From: Sporomusaceae bacterium UBA7701
GTDB lineage: Bacteria; Bacillota; Negativicutes; Sporomusales; UBA7701
Direction: 5' to 3'
Length of the DNA stretch: 29,845 nt
Assembly (NCBI GenBank): GCA_002482545.1
Contig: DLGF01000003.1
Location: 1 to 29,845 of the forward strand
Shown: positions 14,191 to 21,158 of the stretch, in pieces
Position numbering within the stretch: position 1 is the first letter of the stretch
Layout of the letters: every line of letters begins with the position of its first letter
Notes under the pieces: generated by a model
Told to the model about the DNA's origin: nothing
Database searches by the model: none
The model's input: the letters and a program-made list of their open reading frames with translations, nothing else
Made by a program: the position numbers and the translations under genes

Positions 14191-15372
14191 ATGGAACAGA
14201 CCTTCGCGATTGCGGCAGAGTGGATTCTCCTGGCCCTCATCGCCACCGTGATATCGATTCGCTTGGGGATATCGGTGGCGCTCATGGAAATTGCGGTGGG
14301 CGTGGTCGGCGGCAACGCCATGCAGATCGAGATCACACCCTGGGTGAATTTTTTGGCCGGTTTTGGCGCGGTTGTCCTGACTTTTTTGGCGGGAGCCGAA
14401 ATCAACCCGGACAGTTTGAAAAATAATATGAAGGAAAGCTTGGCAATCGGCCTTCTTTCCTTCCTGCTGCCCTTTGCCGTCGGCCTGGCCTTTGCCTATT
14501 ACGGTTTTGGCTGGAGCATCGATGCCGCGAAGATTGCCGGCATCGCCCTGTCGACGACCTCGGTCGCGGTCGTTTACGCCGTGATGGTGGAGACGGGGCT
14601 GGCTTCCAGCAGCCTCGGGCAGGGCATCCTGGCGGCCTGTTTTGTCACCGACCTCGGGACCGTGCTGGCGCTGGGCCTGCTGTTTACCGGCTTTTCCCTG
14701 AAGGTGGTGTGGTTTACCGGGATCATGGTCCTGGCGGTTTTCCTTGTAACGCCCATGGCGGCCAGAGTTTTTAAATGGTACGGCGGGCGGGTAAGCGAGC
14801 CGGAAATCAAATTCATCTTTCTCGTTTTACTGGCGCTGGCCTATCTGGCTGTCGTCAGCGGCAGCGAGGCGGTGCTGCCCGCCTACATCATCGGCATGGC
14901 CATGGCCCGGTTTTTTCTCCAATATCGGGAAACGCTACACAAGATGCGGGCCATCGTTTTCGCGGTTTTTACGCCGTTCTATTTTATCAAGGCGGGGGCC
15001 TTGGTGTCGGTTTCAGCTTTATATACCATGTCCGGCGCGATCCTGATCTTTTTAATCGTAAAGGTCGCGGCCAAATTCGCCGGCGTTCTGCCGGCAACCT
15101 GGCTGTTCCGTTACGACAAGCGGACCGGGATTTATACGACTTTACTGATGAGCACGGGTTTGACTTTTGGCAGCATTTCGGCTTTGTACGGGCTGTCGAA
15201 CAACTACATCGACAGCAATCAGTACAGCGTATTGATCGCCGCCGTCATTCTCAGCGCCGTGATACCCACCGTCATCGCTCAGAAATGGTTCTTCCCGCTT
15301 TGGGCGGAAGAAGAGAGTCCTATGGAACTGGACCATAAATTGGTGGAGAGAGGTGCCGAGCATGGAAATTAA
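14191..15372 (+). CDS. CPA2-family cation/proton antiporter (KefB/NapA-like), fluoride-inducible
   Basis: This 393-residue membrane protein has about 12 hydrophobic helices and the CPA2 layout. The helix expected to carry the paired acidic residues reads ACFVTDLGTV, with T153-D154 where electrogenic members have two Asp. It could be an electroneutral or altered-specificity transporter. ATG 14191 follows GAGGAGG (14179-14185) by 5 nt; the adjacent ATG 14188 is equally possible. Its end overlaps the UspA start by 11 nt. Monovalent cation/proton antiporters are known neighbours of fluoride riboswitches. They may correct the acidification that accompanies HF entry, or move another ion; fluoride itself as substrate is not excluded. 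Confidence 0.88.
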   Translation: MEQTFAIAAEWILLALIATVISIRLGISVALMEIAVGVVGGNAMQIEITPWVNFLAGFGAVVLTFLAGAEINPDSLKNNMKESLAIGLLSFLLPFAVGLAFAYYGFGWSIDAAKIAGIALSTTSVAVVYAVMVETGLASSSLGQGILAACFVTDLGTVLALGLLFTGFSLKVVWFTGIMVLAVFLVTPMAARVFKWYGGRVSEPEIKFIFLVLLALAYLAVVSGSEAVLPAYIIGMAMARFFLQYRETLHKMRAIVFAVFTPFYFIKAGALVSVSALYTMSGAILIFLIVKVAAKFAGVLPATWLFRYDKRTGIYTTLLMSTGLTFGSISALYGLSNNYIDSNQYSVLIAAVILSAVIPTVIAQKWFFPLWAEEESPMELDHKLVERGAEHGN

Positions 15373-15784
15373 AAAGATTTTAGTGGCTTACGACGGATCG
15401 CAAGGCAGCCAGAAGGCGCTGGAATGGGCCGTCATGCTGGCTGGCAAACACCAGAGCGATATTGTCGTAGCGACGGTCGTGAAGCCCCCCGAGTTCAGTC
15501 CGAGCATGGATGAAGTCGACGAAGTTTACGCCGACGGCGAGAAGCATATCCGGCCGCTGCTGGATAAGGCCGTTCAATTCGGCGAAGAACAGGGCGCTTC
15601 GATCCGGGCCGAAGTCTTGCGGGGCCATCCGGCGGAAAGCATCGTCCGCCATGCCTATGACCGGCGCTTCGACGTCATCGTGATGGGAACCCGCGGCATC
15701 GGGGGATTTAAGAACCTCGTTATCGGAAGCGTAGCGCAAAAGGTTGTTACTTACTCCAAAGTTCCGGTGCTGGTCGTCAAGTAA
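15362..15784 (+). CDS. Universal stress protein (UspA family), ATP-binding type
   Basis: The 140-residue protein has the Usp fold, with KKILVAYDGS at the N-terminus and the ATP-binding pattern G-x2-G-x9-G-S in GTRGIGGFKNLVIGS near the C-terminus. It is a nucleotide-binding regulator or stress factor. It starts inside the end of the antiporter gene, so the two are translationally coupled. Usp domains often gate CPA2-type transporters, which suggests a soluble regulatory partner of the antiporter here; that is inference. Confidence 0.9.
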   Translation: MEIKKILVAYDGSQGSQKALEWAVMLAGKHQSDIVVATVVKPPEFSPSMDEVDEVYADGEKHIRPLLDKAVQFGEEQGASIRAEVLRGHPAESIVRHAYDRRFDVIVMGTRGIGGFKNLVIGSVAQKVVTYSKVPVLVVK

Positions 15785-15818
15785 ATTCATAGCTAGCGAT
15801 GTGAGGAGAAATAATCGA

Positions 15819-15995
15819 ATGAAGGAATTGGACGAACTACGGGAATGCTTGGCTCAACTGGAAGCGGGATATGGCTCCTTTGCTTGCGGGAATAGCGAAA
15901 GCCCCCTTCAGGCGGATGCATCACTAATTCCAATCAAAGTAAAAATCGAAATGATTCTGATGAAAATTGAAAATTTATTGTCCCAGCCGGTTTAA
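15819..15995 (+). CDS. Small uncharacterised protein in the fluoride unit
   Basis: A 58-residue acidic, helical protein starts at ATG 15819, with GAGGAG (15803-15808) 10 nt upstream. It has no transmembrane segment and no motif I recognise. Two helical stretches rich in Leu, Glu and Lys flank a Gly/Ser-rich middle with one Cys. Its good ribosome binding site and position between uspA and DUF190 suggest a real gene. Confidence 0.5.
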   Translation: MKELDELRECLAQLEAGYGSFACGNSESPLQADASLIPIKVKIEMILMKIENLLSQPV

Positions 15996-16060
15996 GAGCG
16001 TGAACAAAGTGTTTGATGCTTGGCGAGGCCGGAATCAACGCAGCATTTAGGAGGGTAAAT

Positions 16061-16408
16061 ATGCCGAAGATAGCCAGTTCTGCCAGAAGGTTGCGAATCT
16101 ATATCGGTGAGAGTGATCGTTGGAAGGGGAAATCTTTGTACCATGCCATCGTATTGAAGGCCAAAGAACTGGATTTAGCCGGAGCCAGTGTTTTCCGCGG
16201 CCTGATGGGCTATGGCGCAAACAGCCGGATCCACACGGCAAAAATTGTTGATTTATCGAGCGATCTGCCTGTTTTGATTGAGATTGTCGACAGCGAGGAG
16301 CATATCGCCAAGCTGCTTCCTTATCTGGACGAGATGGTGGAGGAAGGCATGGTAACTATTGACGATATTGAAGTAATCAAATACGGCAATAAACCGCCTA
16401 GAAAATAA
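16061..16408 (+). CDS. DUF190 family protein (first copy)
   Basis: The 115-residue protein carries the DUF190 core KAKELDLAGASVFRGLMGYG (33-52) and the following SRIH. The fold is thought to be PII-like, and such proteins are often adjacent to crcB. Start ATG 16061 follows AGGAGGG (16049-16055) by 5 nt. A near-duplicate of about 70% identity by eye lies at 18867 in the third riboswitch unit. It probably binds a small ligand or regulates the fluoride channel encoded next; the function is not established. Confidence 0.88.
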   Translation: MPKIASSARRLRIYIGESDRWKGKSLYHAIVLKAKELDLAGASVFRGLMGYGANSRIHTAKIVDLSSDLPVLIEIVDSEEHIAKLLPYLDEMVEEGMVTIDDIEVIKYGNKPPRK

Positions 16409-16427
16409 GATCATCGAGGTGCAATAT

Positions 16428-16802
16428 ATGCTGAAACTCATTGTAGTAGCTATTGGAGGAAGTATCGGAGCGGTAATGCGCTACCTGGTGTCCTCATGGG
16501 CGTCCGACCGCTTCGGCGGCGACTTTCCGGTCGGCACATTGCTGGTAAACGTCGTTGGCTGTTTTATGATCGGGGCCTTCATGGTGCTAGTGACGGAACG
16601 GGTGATCGCCAACCCTTACTGGCGCTTGCTGGTGGCGGTGGGCTTTATCGGAGGATTGACCACCTTTTCCTCTTTCGGGTATGAAACGTTGAAGCTGGTG
16701 GAAGATGCGCAGTTTCAATGGGCGGCCTACAACATTCTGGGGAATTTCATCCTGGGCTTTTTCGCCACTTGGCTGGGGATGGCCGCGGCCAGGGCTGTAT
16801 AG
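16428..16802 (+). CDS. crcB: CrcB/FluC fluoride channel
   Basis: The 124-residue protein has four transmembrane helices and the Fluc signature: GGSIGAVMRY at the start, conserved N41 in GTLLVNVVG, and GFIGGLTTFSSFG (72-84) with the pore-lining F80 and F83. One gene indicates a homodimeric dual-topology channel that lets fluoride leak out of the cytoplasm. ATG 16428 is preferred over the in-frame GTG 16419, because GAGG is 8 nt upstream. It is the last gene of the riboswitch 2 unit. Confidence 0.96.
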   Translation: MLKLIVVAIGGSIGAVMRYLVSSWASDRFGGDFPVGTLLVNVVGCFMIGAFMVLVTERVIANPYWRLLVAVGFIGGLTTFSSFGYETLKLVEDAQFQWAAYNILGNFILGFFATWLGMAAARAV

Positions 16803-16822
16803 CCGGTGGATAACTGAAGTTT

Positions 16823-16900
16823 GGGGCGATGGAGTTCGCCATCAAGTCCGGGCGCACCGGTAATGACTCCTACCAACGGTAATGCTGGTAGGAGTTTTTT
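16823..16900 (+). promoter_or_regulatory. Fluoride riboswitch 3 (crcB motif) with terminator, upstream of the dynamin/MutS unit
   Basis: The aptamer hairpin GGCGATGGAGTTCGCC (16825-16840) and 3' strand TAATGACTCCTACC (16861-16874) are present. ACTCCTACCA (16866-16875) pairs perfectly with TGGTAGGAGT (16886-16895), followed by six T. I find no good promoter in the 20 nt between crcB and this aptamer or in the end of crcB. It may therefore gate read-through from the crcB transcript, or use a promoter I do not recognise. Confidence 0.95.
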
Positions 16901-16953
16901 GTTATTTTGACTCTAGCGGAGCAAGGAACAAACCGCAGCCCAGGGAGGCTTAT

Positions 16954-18777
16954 ATGAGCGTTAAGTGTCCAGACAGGATAAGAAGGGGAATGCCGGGCCG
17001 CCTTAAGGCTCTTCGCGAGCTGATGGATTGCGCCATGGAGCAGGTGGATGCGCTAGGTCCGGAATTTGTACCGGAGCGTGAGAAATTTTGCGAGCTGAAG
17101 GACCGCTTGCAGGAGGAACGCTTTCATCTGGCCGTTCTTGGCCAGTTCAAACGCGGTAAAAGCACGTTAATAAACGCGATGTTGGGAGAGGCGATTTTGC
17201 CCACCGCCGTGGTGCCGCTGACGGCTATTCCCACACTGGTGCGCGGAGGAGACGATATGGGCGCCAAGGTGTCCTTCACCGACGGCCGGGAAGCTGAAAG
17301 ATTACGGGCTGAAAATAGCAAAGAACTGTCCGCGTTTCTGGCAAAGTTTGTCACCGAGGCTGAAAACCCAAAAAATTGCCTGGGGGTAAGCCAGGTTGAA
17401 GTTTTTCACCCGTCGGAATTTTTGACCCAAGGCGTTGTCTTGATCGACACCCCGGGAATCGGTTCAACCTTCCGGCATAATACCGAAGCTACGCTGAACT
17501 TCCTGCCCCAGTGCGACGCGGCCTTGTTTGTCTCCTCCGCCGATCCGCCGATCACCGAGGTAGAAGTGCAATTTCTCCAAGCGGTGCGGAATAAGGTCGA
17601 ACACCTGATTTTTCTCTTCAATAAAGCGGATTATCTGAATGAAACGGAAAAGCGGCAGGCCCTGGAATTCTTCCGGATCGTTTTGCGCGAAGAAGCGGGA
17701 TTCAGCGGCGAGCTGCCTGTTTATTGCGTTTCATCCCGCCGGGGACTCGAAGCGAAGTTGAGCGGCGACGCCGGAAAGTGGATAGAGAGCGGGTTGGGCG
17801 AATTCGAAAAGCATCTGATGAATTTTTTGGTTCAGGGGAAAACGCGGATGCTGAATCAGGCGATCGCCAGAAAGACGAAGGACATAGTGGCCGGCATCAA
17901 GATGCAACTGGAGATCATGATCCAAGCCTTGCAACTGCCGCTTGCGGACCTGGATGACTGTCGGCAATCGCTTGGCCGCAAACTGGGCGAAGTGGAGCGC
18001 CAGAGCATCATGGCCGGAGACCTTTTGGAAGGCGACCGCCGCAGGACGTCGGAATATCTGGAGAAGCAAGCCGGGAATTTGCGCCGGAAGGCGCGCGAGC
18101 ATCTTGGCGGGATCATGCGCGAGCATGCCGCGGCATCGCCTAAAGGCCTGCCGGACCAGGACGCCCTGGAACGGGCTGTCGCCGCAGCGATCCCGGAATT
18201 GTTCGAACGCGAGCTGGGGGAAATGTCCCGAACCTTTGACCGTCGTGTGACCGAGGTTTTACAGCCCCACCAGCAGCGGGCCGAGGAGCTGATCGGCGAG
18301 ATACGCCGGGCGGCGGCGGAGTTGTTCGCCATTCCTTACCATGCCCCCGCTGCAAGGGACGTATTTCAAATGAAAAGGAAGCCCTACTGGGTAGTGCATA
18401 AGTGGCCTTCCTCCCTCAACATGGTTCCGCCTGAATGGATGGATAAGCTGCTGCCGCTCGCCGTCCGGCGTTCGAGAATCATGAAACGGCTGGAAGAACA
18501 GGTCGAAGCTCTCGTCGACCAGAATGTCGAAAATTTGCGCTGGGAAACGTTACAGAACCTGAACGCCACCTTCCGGCAATTTACGTCCGGCATGCGAGAG
18601 CAGCTTCGCTTGACCACGGCCGCCACGCAGGGAGCGATTCAGGCCGCCTGGGAAAAGCGTCGGGACCAAGCGGATACTTTGGACCGAGAAATTCGAAAAC
18701 TGCGGGAGGCCTTTGCCCGGTTTACCGAAATCGAAAATGAATTGGCGATCGTCCCGGCAGACGACGGCAGGGATTAA
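16954..18777 (+). CDS. Dynamin-like GTPase 1, under a fluoride riboswitch
   Basis: The 607-residue protein has an N-terminal dynamin-family GTPase: G1 GQFKRGKST (63-71), a G2 Thr in VVPLTAIPT, G3 D165-T-P-G168, and G4 N223-K-A-D226. The remainder (about 300-600) is helical, with a charged coiled-coil tail, as in bacterial dynamin-like proteins, and no clear transmembrane helix. An aromatic/Pro segment near 475-495 could be a membrane-contact loop. Start ATG 16954 follows GGGAGG (16943-16948) by 5 nt. Bacterial dynamins reshape or stabilise membranes and often occur in pairs; a second one closes this unit at 22689. A role in membrane integrity during fluoride or HF stress is inference. Confidence 0.88.
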   Translation: MSVKCPDRIRRGMPGRLKALRELMDCAMEQVDALGPEFVPEREKFCELKDRLQEERFHLAVLGQFKRGKSTLINAMLGEAILPTAVVPLTAIPTLVRGGDDMGAKVSFTDGREAERLRAENSKELSAFLAKFVTEAENPKNCLGVSQVEVFHPSEFLTQGVVLIDTPGIGSTFRHNTEATLNFLPQCDAALFVSSADPPITEVEVQFLQAVRNKVEHLIFLFNKADYLNETEKRQALEFFRIVLREEAGFSGELPVYCVSSRRGLEAKLSGDAGKWIESGLGEFEKHLMNFLVQGKTRMLNQAIARKTKDIVAGIKMQLEIMIQALQLPLADLDDCRQSLGRKLGEVERQSIMAGDLLEGDRRRTSEYLEKQAGNLRRKAREHLGGIMREHAAASPKGLPDQDALERAVAAAIPELFERELGEMSRTFDRRVTEVLQPHQQRAEELIGEIRRAAAELFAIPYHAPAARDVFQMKRKPYWVVHKWPSSLNMVPPEWMDKLLPLAVRRSRIMKRLEEQVEALVDQNVENLRWETLQNLNATFRQFTSGMREQLRLTTAATQGAIQAAWEKRRDQADTLDREIRKLREAFARFTEIENELAIVPADDGRD

Positions 18778-18866
18778 GAGGGGAGGCAGCGCCGATATGT
18801 TAGCGGCTGCCCGGCATAGAGCGGAATTTGCGCCAAGGGGATAGTAACATTTTAGGAGGAGCGCCA

Positions 18867-19217
18867 ATGCCGAAGATCACAGGCAGGGCCAAACGGGTAA
18901 GAATTTATCTCTGCGAGTCCGACTGCCTGCAAAGAAAAGCGCTTTGCAGTCTTATTGTCCAGAAAGCGAAAGAACTGGACTTGGCCGGAGCCTCCGTCTT
19001 TCGCGGCCTTATGGGGTACGGCGCCACCAGCCGGATTCATATGGCCAAGCTGGTTGCCCTGCCCTGTGATCTTCCTGTGCTTATCGAAATTGTGGACAGC
19101 GAGGAGTATATTGCGAAATTATTGCCCTATCTGGATGAGGTGATCCAGGAGGGCCTGGTTGCCGTCGACGATATAGAAATAATCAAGTACGGGAAGACGG
19201 CGCCGAAGCGCCGGTAG
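18867..19217 (+). CDS. DUF190 family protein (second copy)
   Basis: The 116-residue protein repeats the core KAKELDLAGASVFRGLMGYG and the C-terminal LPYLDE...DDIEIIKYG. The two copies agree at about 79 of 109 aligned positions by eye. Divergence is concentrated in the first 32 residues, which here contain three Cys. ATG 18867 follows AGGAGGA by 6 nt. Having one copy in each multigene fluoride unit suggests that it serves locally produced partners instead of only CrcB. The 89-nt gap before it holds a GGCAGC/GCTGCC hairpin (18784 onward) and no gene. Confidence 0.88.
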   Translation: MPKITGRAKRVRIYLCESDCLQRKALCSLIVQKAKELDLAGASVFRGLMGYGATSRIHMAKLVALPCDLPVLIEIVDSEEYIAKLLPYLDEVIQEGLVAVDDIEIIKYGKTAPKRR

Positions 19218-19269
19218 CCGGGAATAAGCCGAAAAGCCTACTCGCAGGTATTCAAGAGGGGGCAGAGAT

Positions 19270-19482
19270 ATGTTACTGCTTTTACTGGGGTATTTTTTCA
19301 GCTTTATTATGTATTCCATAGCGATTTTTTTGGCTTTGCTGTTCATGGAGATAAGCGGGAAAAAACATCCCGGGTCCTGGCAAAGCCGTAGCTATCTGGC
19401 CGCCCTATGGGCAGCCGGAGCGGTCATGGCCCAGTTGCTGGCTCATGCAACTTCCGTGGTCTATCTTGGCGTATTCCGGTAA
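19270..19482 (+). CDS. Small two-helix membrane protein
   Basis: A 70-residue ORF starts at ATG 19270, with GAGGGGG (19256-19262) 7 nt upstream. Two hydrophobic helices (about 1-25 and 42-66) flank a short polar loop with Lys, Ser and Gln. I recognise no family. The position inside the fluoride-inducible unit, good ribosome binding site and clean hydrophobic pattern support a real gene. It might be a membrane anchor for neighbouring soluble GTPases or ATPases, which is speculation. Confidence 0.55.
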   Translation: MLLLLLGYFFSFIMYSIAIFLALLFMEISGKKHPGSWQSRSYLAALWAAGAVMAQLLAHATSVVYLGVFR

Positions 19483-19530
19483 TTACGCAACAGGATAGAA
19501 AAGCAAAAGACTGGCGCTGGAGCCCGCCTC

Positions 19531-19581
19531 AACTCCACTCCGGCGGCAACGGCTCGCGCCGGTTGGGTGGCAGGAGTTTTT
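19531..19581 (+). terminator. Attenuator-like hairpin before the MutS-like pair
   Basis: AACTCC (19531-19536) and GGAGTT (19573-19578) bracket an inner stem CCGGCG (19540-19545)/CGCCGG (19557-19562), and five T follow from 19577. It resembles an intrinsic terminator inside the operon and could reduce expression of the downstream genes. TACAAT (19588-19593) just after it is a possible -10, but no matching -35 is convincing. Confidence 0.4.
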
Positions 19582-19622
19582 GAATTGTACAATCTTCTTT
19601 TAGGGCGAGGAGGTGTTTTCCG

Positions 19623-21158
19623 ATGACTTTTACCAGCATTCTTTTTGCAGGAACGGAGGCCGGCAAGATTCACGAGGCGCTCGAAGCGCCCGCCTTTTTT
19701 GCCGATTTGAATCTGGATCAGGTCATGGACACGATCACGGCCGGCCGCCAGGAATATAACCTAAAGCCGTTTTTTTACGCTTCCTTGCGCGATGCCGACG
19801 CAATCGAATACCGGTATGAAATCATGGCGGACCTTGAGAACAAAATTCTGTTTGAACAGTTAACATCATTTGCGGAAAAAATGCGGGCAATGCGCCGCTA
19901 CCTCGCCCTGGTAGACAAGCTTTATTACCGCTACCACAAAGAAGGGTGGCTTATCGAGGCGGTAGACATGTATTGCGAAGCCGTCAACTCTTTGGTGCGG
20001 GATTTAGCGCTTGCCGATTTGAAATCGCGCGGCTTTTTGGCCTTCCGCGAATATATTTCGGACTATGCCCGGACCGGAGATTTTGCAGCGCTTCTGGCGG
20101 AGACGAAACAGCTCAAGGCCGATTTGGGCGCCGTAAAATACTGCCTGCTCATCAAGAACGGCTCCATCAAGGTTCGCAAATATGAATCCGAAACCGACTA
20201 CAGCGTCGACGTGGAGGAGACGTTCGCGAAATTCAAGCAGGGCGCAGTGCAAGACTACCGGGTCAAACTTCCCGCCGGGTCGGGCATGAATCACATCGAA
20301 GCGCAAATCCTGGATTTCGTGGCTCAATTGTATCCCGACCTCTTTGCAAAGCTGGATGAGTTTTGCGGGAAAAACGGCAATTACCTGGATCCGGCGATAG
20401 CGACCTTTGATCGGGAAATCCAGTTTTATATCGGCTATCTGGAGCATATCGCAAGATTCAAACAGGCAGGCCTGAAATTTTGCTGTCCGGAAGTTTCCAA
20501 TACCGCCAAGGAGATTTACGTCGATGAAGGCTTTGATTTAGCCTTGGCCAATAAACTCCTTGCCGAAAATTCGTCCGTCGTGTGCAACGATTTTTACCTG
20601 GAAGGCAAGGAGCGCATATTCGTAGTGTCGGGCCCGAACCAGGGCGGCAAGACGACCTTCGCCCGCACCTTCGGGCAATTGCATTATCTGGCCAGCATCG
20701 GCTGCCCCGTTCCGGGCAGGGCGGCGAAACTCTTCCTGTTCGACAGGCTGTTTACGCATTTCGAAAAGGAAGAAGACATCAAAAACCTCCGCGGCAAACT
20801 GCAGGATGACCTGGTCAGAATTCACGATATTCTGGAGCAGGCCACGCCGGACAGCATTATCATCATGAATGAAATTTTCACTTCCACAACGTTGAAAGAC
20901 GCTGTTCTTTTAGGCAAAAAAATCATGGAAAGGATAAGCGAATTGGATCTGTTGTGCGTTTGCGTAACCTTCATCGAGGAATTGGCTTCGTTGGGCGAGA
21001 AGACCGTAAGCCTGGTCAGCACGGTAGTTCCCGAGAATCCTGCTTTCCGGACCTATAAAATTATCCGAAGGCCCGCCGACGGGCTCGCCCATGCGATGGC
21101 CATTGCCGAAAAGTACCGGCTTACTTACGGGTCGATAAAGGAGCGCATAAGATCATGA
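19623..21158 (+). CDS. MutS-like ATPase 1 (no mismatch-recognition domain)
   Basis: The 511-residue protein has helical MutS core/lever-like regions (about 1-320) and a C-terminal MutS ATPase domain with Walker A GPNQGGKTT (337-345). The Walker B position reads IIIMNEIF with N416-E417, so the usual Asp before the catalytic Glu is Asn. The N-terminal mismatch-binding and connector domains of true MutS are absent, so mismatch repair is unlikely. It starts at ATG 19623 after GAGGAGGTG and overlaps the next gene by ATGA. MutS-type genes have been noted near fluoride riboswitches, but their job is unknown. The pair probably forms a heterodimer. Confidence 0.85.
   Translation: MTFTSILFAGTEAGKIHEALEAPAFFADLNLDQVMDTITAGRQEYNLKPFFYASLRDADAIEYRYEIMADLENKILFEQLTSFAEKMRAMRRYLALVDKLYYRYHKEGWLIEAVDMYCEAVNSLVRDLALADLKSRGFLAFREYISDYARTGDFAALLAETKQLKADLGAVKYCLLIKNGSIKVRKYESETDYSVDVEETFAKFKQGAVQDYRVKLPAGSGMNHIEAQILDFVAQLYPDLFAKLDEFCGKNGNYLDPAIATFDREIQFYIGYLEHIARFKQAGLKFCCPEVSNTAKEIYVDEGFDLALANKLLAENSSVVCNDFYLEGKERIFVVSGPNQGGKTTFARTFGQLHYLASIGCPVPGRAAKLFLFDRLFTHFEKEEDIKNLRGKLQDDLVRIHDILEQATPDSIIIMNEIFTSTTLKDAVLLGKKIMERISELDLLCVCVTFIEELASLGEKTVSLVSTVVPENPAFRTYKIIRRPADGLAHAMAIAEKYRLTYGSIKERIRS

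Noticed and set aside
16882..16953. An upstream extension of dynamin-like GTPase 1
   Set aside because: It would start inside the riboswitch terminator and lacks a ribosome binding site; ATG 16954 has a strong one.
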